Source: CBDCYN01 sp965224205 (GTDB taxonomy: Bacteria > Planctomycetota > Phycisphaerae > Phycisphaerales > Phycisphaeraceae). Taken from it: 64,000 nucleotides of DNA. The stretch covers positions 496,001 to 560,000 of the forward strand of contig CBDCYN010000023.1 in assembly GCA_965224205.1 (NCBI GenBank). Reading direction: 5' to 3'. This document shows, piece after piece, positions 17,510 to 27,554 of this stretch. Under the pieces are notes generated by a model. The model searched no databases and was not told the DNA's origin. It saw only the letters and a list, made by a program, of their open reading frames with translations. The position numbers and the translations under genes were made by a program. Numbering within the stretch: position 1 is the first letter of the stretch; every line of letters begins with the position of its first letter.

Positions 17510-18889
17510 TCAATAAGCCTTGACCAGCTGCGTACTGGGGTAAAAGAAGCTGAGGATGCTTTCGACGGAGCTACCGCGGATGGCCATGCCCTGAGCGCCC
17601 CACTGGCACATCCCCACGCCGTGGCCCCAGCCGTGGCCGTGGAAGCGCACGGTGTTGCCCACGACCTCGGCCCGCAGGAAGCTGCTTTTGACCTGCTGTT
17701 CTTTCGTCAGTTGGGGCAGTTGCGGCACGTCGTAGTTGGACGCGAACCGCAACGACTCGGCCGGCAGGTCGAACGCGGTACCGTTTGAATCGATGATCCG
17801 GAACGCGGTGGGCCGGCCCGCGGAGTTCTTGTCCGAGACCTGGATGACCCGTATCCCGTGGATCCCCGCGATCCGGTTGGAATTGGCCATGCCCCACTGG
17901 CCCAACCGGCGGGCCAGGGAATCGGCGTCGCGATCGATGGGTCCCCAGCGGTAGTTGGGGCTGCCCGAACCGATCGGCCCCTGCCGCTTGCCCCGAAGCG
18001 GCTCGATCGCCGGGGCATCGGGGAACGCGACCCACGCGTCTTGGCCCACCCCCCCGCTGCAACTGGAATAGTACGCCGGCAGGATGTGGTCTTTGTAGGT
18101 CAACACCACGCCACGGGTGAGCCGCACTGCCTCGATCGCGAGGGGATTATCAGCGAGGCCCTGGTAGACCTGGCTGGCGACGGTCGATTCTAGGTCAAAG
18201 TGCCGGTCACGGTTGCGGGCCATCCGGTCGATCGCGTACGACCGTGCCGCGATGGCCTGGGCTTTGAACGTGGTCGGGTGCCAATGCGGGAACAGCTCGC
18301 GTTCCAATACGCCGGGCAGGTAGACCTCGATCGGGGTGCGGTTGATGACGTCAAAACGGTCTTTGACCCCGCCCATCCCCTGGACCGGCTCGAGCACGAT
18401 TTTATGCGGGTACGGCGCCCCGCCGACGCGCACGACCCCACTGCGCTGCGACTCGATCGCCAGCTGCGGGATGGCCCAACGCACCGGGCGTTGGTCAGCC
18501 GATTCGATGACAAACGCGTCGGCCAGCCGGTGGACGGTAACCGGGGTCGCGAAGCTCCGTGACCGGGCGGCTACGTCACTTCCCAGTATCGGCCCGATGT
18601 CGACCCTGTCAGAAGCGCTGATCAACACCCGGTCGACCGCCTGGGCGATCCGCACACGGATGGTCGGTTCCCGCCGAATCGAAGAGCTGCGTGCCCCCTC
18701 GTACCCAGGTTCGTGTCGGGTAACCTGACACCCCGACCACATGGCCGTGGCCCCCAGGCCAACCAATAAGCATAAGCTCGAAACAATCCATCTTGGCCAC
18801 CGCCCCCCCTTCACGGGCCTTGATGGGCAACGGATCTGGGATCGATATTGAAACATATTTCTAATCAACATCCCTATCCCTGATGTCAC
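17510..18889 (-). CDS. SpoIID/LytB-domain protein, probable lipoprotein
   Basis: A 459-residue protein with an N-terminal hydrophobic segment ending SGC at about residue 54, suggesting export and perhaps lipidation. The SpoIID core is clear: VYLPGVLERELFPHWHPTTFKAQAIAARSYAI, with the catalytic Glu of the family in the GVLERE segment; the Cys-containing AYYSSCSGGVGQDAWVAF; and the C-terminal GHGWGHGVGMCQWGAQGMA. SpoIID enzymes are lytic transglycosylases acting on denuded peptidoglycan, and homologues occur in many non-sporulating bacteria. Its start is uncertain; ATG codons at 18871 and 18856 are alternatives. It stands alone and diverges from nothing obvious. Confidence 0.88.
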   Translation of the reverse strand: MTSGIGMLIRNMFQYRSQIRCPSRPVKGGRWPRWIVSSLCLLVGLGATAMWSGCQVTRHEPGYEGARSSSIRREPTIRVRIAQAVDRVLISASDRVDIGPILGSDVAARSRSFATPVTVHRLADAFVIESADQRPVRWAIPQLAIESQRSGVVRVGGAPYPHKIVLEPVQGMGGVKDRFDVINRTPIEVYLPGVLERELFPHWHPTTFKAQAIAARSYAIDRMARNRDRHFDLESTVASQVYQGLADNPLAIEAVRLTRGVVLTYKDHILPAYYSSCSGGVGQDAWVAFPDAPAIEPLRGKRQGPIGSGSPNYRWGPIDRDADSLARRLGQWGMANSNRIAGIHGIRVIQVSDKNSAGRPTAFRIIDSNGTAFDLPAESLRFASNYDVPQLPQLTKEQQVKSSFLRAEVVGNTVRFHGHGWGHGVGMCQWGAQGMAIRGSSVESILSFFYPSTQLVKAY

Positions 18890-19230
18890 GCGGTTGAGAT
18901 TGAATTAGATGGTGATCACGTCACGAGAAGTATACCCGTGGCTCGATACATCGAGCAAACGATCGCAACCCGGTATCGTGCCTCGCCATTCAGGGTGCTG
19001 ATGACCCCGCAACAGTTGACCGTCACGACCACGACAGCCGTACTGATCTTCCCCGAAGAGTTGGGGGAGCGTGAAATCCTTGGGGCTGAACCGGTGGCTG
19101 TATCGCGACAACGCCCCTTTGCCGACTTCCAACGCCACCGCAGCCACCTTCCGTGGTGACTTGCTGACGGTGTTCATAGCTCACACGACGAGCCAATCAC
19201 AGGCTTTTCTACAGGGCAGCTCTAGCTCCA
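18890..19230. other. Intergenic region, no gene seen
   Basis: About 340 bases between the SpoIID-like gene and the 3' end of the large exoprotein gene. Small open frames here overlap the exoprotein in antisense and show no domain. I see no convincing terminator for the exoprotein gene, although the stretch near 19300-19335, inside the gene's 3' end, is T-rich on the plus strand. Confidence 0.45.
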
Positions 19231-22200
19231 TTATCGGGGCAACCCCGCGCGTCGGGATCGTCGGCTGCGCGGTCGTGCTCGATGTTGCCAAGATCGATTG
19301 GGGTTTTCGTTTCGGGAGATCGTTTTTTGTGGTTGTTTGACGGCGTGTGGGGGGGACAGTGAACGATGCTGACCATCCTCTAGTGTTGCCGGGTCCAGGC
19401 TGGGTAGCCACCCTAGTGGTGTTAAGGCGGTGCCGCCGCCGCCTGAGAGGGTAAACGAACTGGCATCGTCCCCGAACTGGACCGCGCAGCGCTCCTGAAG
19501 CTGCGTTTGCGTGTCCAGGAGCAAGACCGGAAAGGTCGTCAGGTCGCCCGAAAGGTCCAGCTGTGGCGGCAGAGACGCGGCGGTGGTGAGGATCTGGCTG
19601 TGCGAGTTCAAGAAGATCGCGTGGGGGTCGATCGTGACTTCCACGGGTTCGTCCCCGGCCCGGCCGTCAATAATGCTGTTTTGGAGGATCACGAACTGAG
19701 GGTCGATAATGATCTCGCCCCCGTCTTCCACGGCTTGAGCGGTGAGGAGGCTGTCGACCAGTTGAACACGCCGCGGCGCCGTGAGTTTGATGCGACCGCT
19801 GTCGGTCCCGGCCTCGGCAGTAATGGTGCTGCTGAACACATCGATCGTTGTGCCCGAGGTGATCGAGATGTCATTAGCGTTCGAGTGATCGGACGAGACC
19901 GCGATCGCCGCGTTGTCAAGCAACACCACGCCCCGGGTCGCGGAGATGGAGACGTTTCCGGCGGGGCCCTGGCCGGTGCTGGAACTGGCGACTCGACCGC
20001 CGAGGCTAGCCATGAAGTCCTCACCGACGATGATCACGTCTCCCCCGGCGCCGGGCCCTTCGGTCGAGGCCGAAATCGCCGCTCTATTGCTGACCTGAAT
20101 CGACCCGACGTTCATCACGATATCGCCCCCATCGCCGGGCGTGCTTTCAAATGCGGTTTCGACGACCGCCCCGGGGCCGGCATCCACAAACACCGTGGAA
20201 CGAACCGAATCCGCGTCCGTGATCGTCTGCCCGACCTCGAATGAATCGAAGACCAGATCCCCCACGGTCAACGACCACGCGTTGAGCGTGCCGTCATCCA
20301 TCGCGAACCCATCGGTCACCTCCAGTGTCCAGACCCCATTCGTGGGCTCTCCGATCAATGAAGCAAGAGACTCCTCTGGCCTGAAAAAACCGGGGTAAGG
20401 AGGGGTCGCCGCAGCGATATCGACGCCGGCCCCGTCGAGAAGCGTTGTGTTCATGAAGTCCGCGAAACGCTCGGAGGCGGACCTGGGGATCAGCTGAGAA
20501 AATAAGATCACCCGTGTGCCCGCGGGGCTCTCTAAGATCGCGGTGGCATCAGCGGCTGAGGGGTGACTGATGTCGAGATTGACCGCCAGATCGGCTCCAC
20601 GCATGATCTGGCCGCGGGCCTCGGTTGAGAGAATCGAAAACTCGCCGTCGATCAGGACATCGGTCGCGTTGATTGTGATATCCCCCGCCTGGCCTTGCCC
20701 GTCGCTCACGGCATTGATGTCGCCTTCATCCACGATTTCGAGGAGATCGGTCGTGATATCGATCCGCCCCCCTCGCCCGGCCGCGACTATTCCGGCAGTC
20801 TTGGTGGTAATACCGGCGACATTCGTCCCTAGGGTATCGCTGATCTGGATCTGTTCAGCGACAATCTCGACATTACCGCTGCCTCCTTCACCGAAGGATA
20901 GAGTGCTGATCTGTGCCCCGCTGAGGATATCCAATCGTCTTGTGACGATCTTCACGTTGCCCCCGTCGCCATCACTGTCAACAATCTCACCCAACGGAGC
21001 TGATCCTGTAAAAATCCCTGCGCTATGTAGAACTCCTTCTGCGTCAAGTGCGTCGAGTAGGATCCGATCGGCGTGCACCTCGACGTCACCGCTGTTTCCA
21101 GAATCAAATGTCGATGTCGTGATGGAGGCATCCCCCAATATTTCAAGATCCTCGGCGTGGATTTCAATTTTTCCCCCATCGCCACCGGCTTCCACCCGAG
21201 AGCCGATGGCGGGACGGTTTGGGTTATTTCCAATCAGAGACACAGGGAATGGGAGACGAGGCGGAATCTGCGGGTTGGCCGGTCGATTGTCTTGGGTATT
21301 TCCTTCGCCGATCGAAATATGGGGAACATTCAGAACAATATCACCCCCTTTGCCCACGCCCAATGTGTGTGTTTCAATCCTGCCTCCCCGCTTGAGCTCT
21401 AAGCTGGATGCTTCGATAAAGAGATCCCCACTCGTTGCCGCGTCCTCGAGTGAATCGTCCGAAGTGACAATGTCCGCTTGATTCACGACCATGATGTGCC
21501 CGGTGGCCGTGATCCGGGTCTCCCCACCGGACGCGGCACCGGTCGTTTGAGTGGCGATCCGACTGCCGTGGTCGAGGGTCAGGTCGTCGGTCTGGACCTG
21601 AAGGTCCCCCCCTATGCCCAACCCGACGGTGGTGGTAAATATACTGCTATCATCCATCCGGAAGTCTTGATGTGCGGTGATCTCGATATTTCCTCCTGGG
21701 CCCGATGCTGAGAAATTTACGAGTGAAATAATCTCACCGGTGCTCTCAAGGTTGAGCTCGTTGGCCTGGATCTGAATATCCCCGCCCGGGACCGTGCCGC
21801 CGTTCGTAGTGGTAAACATGACACCCTCATTGATCAGGGTGATGCGTTGGGCGGCGACCTCAATGTGTCCGGCCGGACTCAAACCACTTGTAATCGTAAC
21901 GATCAGACCAGCATTGCTAAGAGTGAAGTCGTTGGCTTGGATCTGAATGTTCCCACCTCCGCCCAAGCCGCCGGAATCGGTAACCATCAAGCTATCGTCG
22001 ATCGAGGCATTCTGTTGTGCGTTGATCTTGATCAGCCCCCCCGGACCCGACCCGAATGCTTGAGCGATAATTTGCCCCCCGTTACTCACGGTGACGTTGT
22101 CTGCCGTCAGCTCAATGCTCCCGCCGGACCCCGAACCTTCCGAAAACGTAAGGGGCGTGGAGCCCAGGATCGCGATCTCGCCGGCGTTGAGATGGATATC

Positions 22201-23646
22201 ACCCCCTTCGCCTGAATTAATGGTGCGGGTGGTGAGTTCGCTGGCATTCGCGAACGTGATCTCACCGGCCGTGATGAGGATGTCACCTCCCGATCCTGCG
22301 CCGCCCTCCGGGGTTTGTGTTGAAACAACCCCGGTATTAACCAGAAGGTTCCCGGTCAAATCGACCTGGAGATCCCCCCCTTTTTGATCACTGACGCCTG
22401 TTGGGAAAGAGGTCAGGTCCCCCGGGGTCAGCGACATCGAGACAGCCTGGATGCGGATGTCACCGCCACGGCCTCCCCCCGAGGCGAAAGTCCTGATGGC
22501 CGGGACACAGTGATCACCCGAGGACGCCAGGAACTCACAAACTTCTCCGTCGGTCACAGAAAACGAAACATCACCCGCTGTGATGTCGAGGTTCCCCGAA
22601 TCGGATACCCCGCTGGATCCGACCTCGATCGAGCTGCGGTCTGTCAACGCAAGATCGCCAGATAAGGCAATATTAATCCCACCACCCCCGACAGCCCCTT
22701 CGTTAATCGCTGACACCGACGACAGTTCGTCAACGTTAAATTTTTTCGCAGAGACCTCGATACGGCCGCCGCCTTCCCCGTTAACGTTTACCGTTGTCTG
22801 AGAGGTTACCGTGACCTGCCCCTTCTCAGAAAACGTATCCGTTGGGGCGGAGGCATCTCGATGGGTCGCATCGAGATGGACCTCCCCCACGGTGCCCCCG
22901 GCGATAAGGTTCACCCGGCCGCTGGGGGCGTCTATCAAACTGTCAGAGATGTGGATGTCACCACTGACGACGGACATCCCCTCTCCTTCTGGCACAACCA
23001 GCTCGCTGCCTTGAACCTCTATACCCGCCGGTGCCTCACCGCCTTCGGGGTCATCGACGGGGCCCGGTGTCGGCGCTAGAAACCCGAACGCGCTGGGCGC
23101 CGCGGTGGTCAGCATCGCGTCTGCCGCGGCGTCCGGCATCGCGGCGAAGACTTGCCCATCGGCTAACCGCAGCTCGTTGGCCGTCGTGACCACGAATGAC
23201 CCGCCGACGTCCAGCTGCGCCCCGGGCCTGAACACCACCCCGTTCGGGTTCATCAGAAAAAAATCCGCGTTGGGCATAGCGGACGTGCGTAACACGCCTT
23301 CGATATTGGATGGCGAAGGACCCGTCACCCGTGCGAGCACGCGGCTCACCGCTGCCGGGTCGATCCCGACCGGCCCGGTGAACGCCGCGGTCTGGCCGGC
23401 ATTCACATTGAACTCGCTGAAGCTATGGAACACGTTGCACGACGTGTTGGCGTCGTTGCAGATCGTCGCGCCCAGTTCCGCGGGGATCGTGATCGTCGCG
23501 TCTAGCCCCGGGGTCAACGCCCCCGCCGGGCCAGAGCCCAGCGACCCGTCGGTGGCGATCTGGGCCGAGGCTGAGACCGGCATCGCCGCCAGCAGAGTCA
23601 TCGCGATCGTGACGCCACGCCTCGGGGTCGATCTTCTCTTACGCAT
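19231..23646 (-). CDS. Two-partner-secretion FHA-like exoprotein with embedded P-domain
   Basis: A 1471-residue secreted protein. It has a signal peptide (MTLLAAMPVSASA, cut near residue 28), then an N-terminal TPS/haemagglutination domain (about 35-215) with SFSEFNVNAGQTAAF, SNIEGVLRT and FFLMNPNGVVF, the last equivalent to the family motif NPNGI. A long beta-helix of GGDI/GGNI repeats follows. Residues about 1013-1130 are a P-domain like that of proprotein convertases (LDISHPSAADATAILESPAGTRV, ending GVWTLEVTDGFAMDDGTLNAWSLTV). The C-terminal module (IDPQFVIL, AIFLNS, LPPQLDLSG, then one Cys and SSF) matches the exoprotein at 1-1982. A GTTAGGAGAACAG ribosome-binding site precedes the ATG. 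It is probably a cell-surface adhesin; no TpsB gene is present here. Confidence 0.9.
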   Translation of the reverse strand: MRKRRSTPRRGVTIAMTLLAAMPVSASAQIATDGSLGSGPAGALTPGLDATITIPAELGATICNDANTSCNVFHSFSEFNVNAGQTAAFTGPVGIDPAAVSRVLARVTGPSPSNIEGVLRTSAMPNADFFLMNPNGVVFRPGAQLDVGGSFVVTTANELRLADGQVFAAMPDAAADAMLTTAAPSAFGFLAPTPGPVDDPEGGEAPAGIEVQGSELVVPEGEGMSVVSGDIHISDSLIDAPSGRVNLIAGGTVGEVHLDATHRDASAPTDTFSEKGQVTVTSQTTVNVNGEGGGRIEVSAKKFNVDELSSVSAINEGAVGGGGINIALSGDLALTDRSSIEVGSSGVSDSGNLDITAGDVSFSVTDGEVCEFLASSGDHCVPAIRTFASGGGRGGDIRIQAVSMSLTPGDLTSFPTGVSDQKGGDLQVDLTGNLLVNTGVVSTQTPEGGAGSGGDILITAGEITFANASELTTRTINSGEGGDIHLNAGEIAILGSTPLTFSEGSGSGGSIELTADNVTVSNGGQIIAQAFGSGPGGLIKINAQQNASIDDSLMVTDSGGLGGGGNIQIQANDFTLSNAGLIVTITSGLSPAGHIEVAAQRITLINEGVMFTTTNGGTVPGGDIQIQANELNLESTGEIISLVNFSASGPGGNIEITAHQDFRMDDSSIFTTTVGLGIGGDLQVQTDDLTLDHGSRIATQTTGAASGGETRITATGHIMVVNQADIVTSDDSLEDAATSGDLFIEASSLELKRGGRIETHTLGVGKGGDIVLNVPHISIGEGNTQDNRPANPQIPPRLPFPVSLIGNNPNRPAIGSRVEAGGDGGKIEIHAEDLEILGDASITTSTFDSGNSGDVEVHADRILLDALDAEGVLHSAGIFTGSAPLGEIVDSDGDGGNVKIVTRRLDILSGAQISTLSFGEGGSGNVEIVAEQIQISDTLGTNVAGITTKTAGIVAAGRGGRIDITTDLLEIVDEGDINAVSDGQGQAGDITINATDVLIDGEFSILSTEARGQIMRGADLAVNLDISHPSAADATAILESPAGTRVILFSQLIPRSASERFADFMNTTLLDGAGVDIAAATPPYPGFFRPEESLASLIGEPTNGVWTLEVTDGFAMDDGTLNAWSLTVGDLVFDSFEVGQTITDADSVRSTVFVDAGPGAVVETAFESTPGDGGDIVMNVGSIQVSNRAAISASTEGPGAGGDVIIVGEDFMASLGGRVASSSTGQGPAGNVSISATRGVVLLDNAAIAVSSDHSNANDISITSGTTIDVFSSTITAEAGTDSGRIKLTAPRRVQLVDSLLTAQAVEDGGEIIIDPQFVILQNSIIDGRAGDEPVEVTIDPHAIFLNSHSQILTTAASLPPQLDLSGDLTTFPVLLLDTQTQLQERCAVQFGDDASSFTLSGGGGTALTPLGWLPSLDPATLEDGQHRSLSPPHAVKQPQKTISRNENPNRSWQHRARPRSRRSRRAGLPR

Positions 23647-24046
23647 CTGTTCTCCTAACGGTGCGGCGCGATGTCGCGAATGACTTAAAGAGTATCCCTG
23701 GGATTGAGATTACGGCGGTGGGTATCGGTGACCCCGGAAATCGCCCTGAAACATAACCGACATCATACGCAATCTTATGGGGCTCAGCCTTGCCAATTCT
23801 ACGGATCAGCATCTATTACGCGTTTGCGCGTTGTTCTGCTTCGACCCGGCTTGCGGCTCGCTTAAGACCTATTTTTATGTCATCGTCCGCACCCCCGCGA
23901 TCGACCTCAGACCCACCGCGTCACTGACGTCCGCCGCGCCGTCACCGCCACTTTTGCACCAAGCAACCCAAACGCCCCCACATCAACCTCGACATCCCAC
24001 GAGACCAACCATCCCTCACCTCCGCTTAAGCACGACCGAGGTTCTA
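23647..24046. other. Upstream region of the exoprotein gene, no gene seen
   Basis: Four hundred bases between the exoprotein start and the first IS630 element. It should hold the exoprotein promoter and leader; I cannot pick a convincing -10/-35 pair. A long open frame that runs from 23777 into the element appears accidental. Confidence 0.4.
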
Positions 24047-25057
24047 GAGCGATTCACGTCAATAAACTCCATATCCATAGGAATCGAAGTAGTGTTCACA
24101 TTCGGTGGGGTCGACGGATCTCAGGGCGTCGGCGATCGCCGAGATCAGGGCTTCGTAGGTGGTAGCCGACACTCGTCTCAGCCAAGCCTTGACTTTGCTC
24201 CACAGCTTTTCGATCGGATTCAAATCGGGACTGTAGGGTGGCAGGTAACACAGCTTCGCTCCCGCTGACTCGATCGCCTCCCGCACACCTTTGACGTGAT
24301 GGCTCGACAGATTGTCCATGACCACCACGTCGCCGCGCCGTAACGATGGAGCCAGGCATTGCTGAACATAGGCTAGGAACGTGGCGGCGTTCATTGGCCC
24401 GTCGACGACCATCGTGGCGTCTTGGACCACCCCCTCCAAGCGGATCGCACCCACCACCGTCATCGTTTTCCAATGCCCATGAGGGGTGTGGTCGACACAT
24501 CGCTGCCCGATCGGTGACCAGCCGTACAATCGCGTCATGTTTGTTTTGGCCCCGGATTCATCGAGAAAAACCAGTTGGTCCGGGTCCACGAATCGCCGGG
24601 TGATCGTGAAGTCTTCGCGGCGTTCGACCACATCAGGTCGTTGCCTTTCAGCGGCGATCAGCGACTTCTTTTGAGCGACAACCCCAGTCGTTTGAGATGT
24701 CGATACACCGTCATGAGCGACACCGCCACACGCAACCCTTCAAGCAGTTGATGGGCCGTGATCCCTGGCTGCGTGGCCACCTGCTGCCGTATCCATTGAT
24801 CGTCGGCCTTAGTGAGTTTGATGGAGCCCTTGGGGCCCGGAGTGCCCGCGGACAACTCTCCGCGTCGGGCACGGTCCCGCCAGTCCCGCACCGTCGGCCG
24901 CGCTACCGAGAATCGGCGCGCCACCGCCGCGATCGTCCCCCCGGCTTCCACTGCCGCCACCACTCGCGTTCGTAGATCCATCGAATACGCCATGACCGGC
25001 CTCCATGCCAGAAAATCATATTTATCGTCCAATGGAGTTTATTGACGTGAATGGCTC
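24047..25057 (-). mobile_element. IS630-family element, copy A (1011 bp)
   Basis: Ends GAGCGATTCACGTCAATAAA and, inverted, GAGCCATTCACGTCAATAAA define the terminal repeats, and TA lies on both sides, as expected for IS630. An identical-length copy sits at 51353-52363 in the opposite orientation and encodes the same protein sequences, so transposition was recent. The right-hand TA (25058-25059) is also the target of the adjoining IS5 element. Confidence 0.9.
24059..24993 (-). CDS. IS630-family transposase, two frames joined by -1 shift
   Basis: The first frame (ATG at 24993 after GGAGG, stop at 24658) encodes a helix-turn-helix region, RRFSVARPTVRDWRDRARRGELS, and a second DNA-binding part. 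The second frame, to 24059, encodes the DDE catalytic domain: VFLDESGAKTNMTRLYGWSP, VVMDNLSSHHVKGV and the final YSPDLNPIEKLWSKVKAWLR with the catalytic Glu. The frames overlap near CTCAAAAGAAG and give KKSLIAAERQRPDVVERR when read through with a -1 shift. The same arrangement in copy B argues that the shift is a property of the element rather than decay, though the slip site is not a canonical heptamer. Confidence 0.85.
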
Positions 25058-25059
25058 TA

Positions 25060-25927
25060 GGTTCTACGGACAATCATTATCTGCGGCTATGATTTCATTT
25101 CTGGTCATGGAGGACCACGATGCGACGACGCCACGAACTGACGGATGAACAATGGGAACGGATCCGCGGTCACCTGCCGGGCCAGGCGGGCGACCCCGGC
25201 GCCACCGCCGCCGACAACCGCCTGTTCGTCAATGCGGTGCTCTATGTGCTCAAAACCGCCATCCCCTGGAGCGATCTGCCCGAACGCTTCGGCAAGCCCA
25301 ACAGCGTGTGGAAACGATATGACCGCTGGTGTGCTTCGGGCGTGTGGCAACGGGTCGCCAAGGCGTTGAGCCACGCGGATCTGGCCGAGGGCGACGCGCC
25401 CGAAGAACTGCAACTCGACTCGACCAGCGTCAAGGCCCACCCGATCGCCTCGACCGGCCGGCGGTTGGCCGGTGAAAAAAAGAAGACGCCCACGCCCGCC
25501 GATGCCTGGGCCGATCCCGCGGCGGGCTGACCACCAAGCTGCACGCGGCGGTGGACCAGGACGGGCGGCTGCGTCGGCTGATCGTCACCCCGGGCCAACG
25601 CGGCGACGCCCCTCAAGCCGAGGGATTGCTGGAGGGGTTCAAGCCCAAACACGTGATCGCCGACGCGGCCTACGACAGCGACGCGATCCGTCTATGCATC
25701 TGTGCGGCTAAAGCCAAAGCCTGCATCCGCCCCAACCCCACCCGCAAACGTAAGAAGCGTTACGCCCGACGGCGCTACAAACACCGAAACGTGATCGAAC
25801 GATTCTTCGGCCGGATCAAACAATGCCGCCGTGTCGCCACCCGCTACGAAAAAAAAGCCTCCAACTTCGCCGCCTTCATCTGGCTCGCCGCCGGAATCGC
25901 TGGGTGCACGTGAATGTCCGTAGAACC
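25060..25927 (+). mobile_element. IS5-family element (868 bp) abutting the IS630 copy
   Basis: Perfect 13-base inverted ends, GGTTCTACGGACA at 25060-25072 and its complement at 25915-25927, bound the element. TA at 25058-25059 and again at 25928-25929 is the target duplication. The left TA is at the same time the right target duplication of the IS630 element, so the IS5 jumped into the junction. Size and transposase match the IS427-like branch of IS5. Confidence 0.88.
25120..25913 (+). CDS. IS5-family transposase expressed by -1 frameshift
   Basis: The first frame (25120-25530) begins MRRRHELTDEQWERIRGHLPG and carries the N-terminal part with LDSTSVKAHP, the first catalytic Asp region. The second frame, ending at 25913, continues with CLGRSRGGLTTKLHAAVD, VIADAAYDSDAIR (second Asp) and RYKHRNVIERFFGRIKQCRRVATRYEK (Glu). 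They join at A_AAA_AAG (25476-25482), a textbook -1 slippery heptamer exactly in phase with the first frame. The full product is about 264 residues, normal for the IS427 group. Both parts look intact. Confidence 0.87.
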
Positions 25928-26051
25928 TAGAGGTGGGGTACAGGCAAGGACATCTCACCGCTCGAAACCCTGAGCCGCGGTCGGTAAACGCAGCGCGTTG
26001 ATCGACGACAGCCCGCTCACCCCGACCCCCGGATGGATATCATGGAACGCT

Positions 26052-27554
26052 ATGGATGTTGCCGATGTGGTCATCGAGCAGCTCGCGGCGATCGTCGGCC
26101 CCCGAGGCGTGCTCACCGACCCCAACGAACTGTTCGTTTACGAAAACGACGGGTTCCCCATTGCCAAGGGCCTGCCGCTGGCGGTCGTGACGCCCACGGA
26201 CACGGCGCAGGTGAGCCGGTGCGTGAAGGTGCTGGGTGAACACGGACTGTCGATCGTGCCCCGCGGCAGCGGCACCGGGCTAACCGGGGGTGCCGTGGTG
26301 TTCGATCGAGGGGTGCTGATCTCAACCACGCGGATGGACAAGATCGAATCGATCGACCCGGCGAACCGAGTCGCGGTTGTGCAGGCGGGGGTGCGCAACC
26401 GGCAACTTAATGACGCCGTCGCTAAGGCCGTCACCAGAGAAAAACCCATCGGCGGTCGCCCCGACCCTTCGTGCCTCGTCACGCCAAGCCTGCGCTTCGC
26501 CCCGGACCCGTCGAGCGAGCGGGTCTCGACGATCGGGGGCAACGCCGCGACGAACGCCGGGGGGATCAGCACGCTCAAGTACGGGGTGACCAGCCACCAC
26601 ATCCTCGGGCTGGAGATGGTCTTGCCCGACGGTGGCATCGTCGTCACCCGACCCGGGGGTTTGTGCGACGGGATCGGCTCCGACTTGCCGGGCCTAGTAT
26701 GCGGCAGTGAGGGGACCCTGGGGATCATCACCCGGTTGTGGTGCCGGTTGACCGCGGTCCCGCTGCGGTTCTGCACGGTGTACACGGTGTTCAGCTCGAC
26801 CCGCGACGCGTGCGAAGCGGTCAGCGACATCATCGCCAGCGGGATCGTGCCCACCTCAATGGAGATGCTCGATGGGACGATGATCCGTGTGGTCGACGAA
26901 GCGTTCGGGTGCGGGTTCCCGGTCGATGCCAAAGCCATGGTGCTCATGGAGATCGACGGGGTCAAGGAATCGCTGCTCGAACAGTGCGAACAGATCTCGC
27001 AGATCTGCCACGACCACGGCGTGGTCCAGATCTGCCACTCGACCAACCCCCAGGAGCGGGCTGAGCTGTGGAGCGTGCGTAAACGGGCGTTCGGGGCGAT
27101 CGGGCGGATCAGCCGCAGCTACTGCACCCAGGACGCGTGCGTGCCCCGATCGATGCTCGCCGAGGCGATGGCCAGGATCACGCAGATCGGGCGCGAGCAC
27201 GGCCTGGTGATCACCAGTGTCTTCCACGCCGGGGACGGGAACATCCACCCGATCCTCCTGTTCGACGAGGACGACCCGAAGCAGGTTCAGCGGACGCTGC
27301 GGGTCAGTCAAGAGATCCTCGAGTATTGTGTAAGCATCGGGGGCACGATCAGCGGCGAGCACGGGATCGGCGTTGAGAAGCTGCACGTGATGCCCAAGAT
27401 GTTCAACGCCGATACCCTCGACGCGTTTAGTGAGATCAAAGAGGTGTTCGACCCCGGCCGACGGGTCAATGACGGCAAGCTCATCCCTAGTCCGAAGCTG
27501 CAAGTCGAATTATTACAACCCGTATCGCCCAATATCCCGGGCGGGGCACTGTGA
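26052..27554 (+). CDS. glcD: FAD-linked oxidase, glycolate oxidase subunit GlcD-like
   Basis: A 500-residue flavoprotein with the FAD-binding type 4 domain: PTDTAQVSRCVKVLGEHGL, then IVPRGSGTGLTGGAVV and GGNAATNAGGISTLKYG, which contact FAD. The C-terminal substrate half has FHAGDGNIHPILLFD and ISGEHGIGVEK with the conserved His and Glu residues. This family oxidises glycolate or D-lactate to the 2-oxoacid, donating to quinone or through an iron-sulphur partner. GlcE and GlcF are not adjacent, so a single-subunit D-2-hydroxyacid dehydrogenase is equally possible. The ATG at 26052 is chosen because the protein then begins as in homologues, MDVADVVIEQLAAIVG. Confidence 0.88.
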   Translation: MDVADVVIEQLAAIVGPRGVLTDPNELFVYENDGFPIAKGLPLAVVTPTDTAQVSRCVKVLGEHGLSIVPRGSGTGLTGGAVVFDRGVLISTTRMDKIESIDPANRVAVVQAGVRNRQLNDAVAKAVTREKPIGGRPDPSCLVTPSLRFAPDPSSERVSTIGGNAATNAGGISTLKYGVTSHHILGLEMVLPDGGIVVTRPGGLCDGIGSDLPGLVCGSEGTLGIITRLWCRLTAVPLRFCTVYTVFSSTRDACEAVSDIIASGIVPTSMEMLDGTMIRVVDEAFGCGFPVDAKAMVLMEIDGVKESLLEQCEQISQICHDHGVVQICHSTNPQERAELWSVRKRAFGAIGRISRSYCTQDACVPRSMLAEAMARITQIGREHGLVITSVFHAGDGNIHPILLFDEDDPKQVQRTLRVSQEILEYCVSIGGTISGEHGIGVEKLHVMPKMFNADTLDAFSEIKEVFDPGRRVNDGKLIPSPKLQVELLQPVSPNIPGGAL

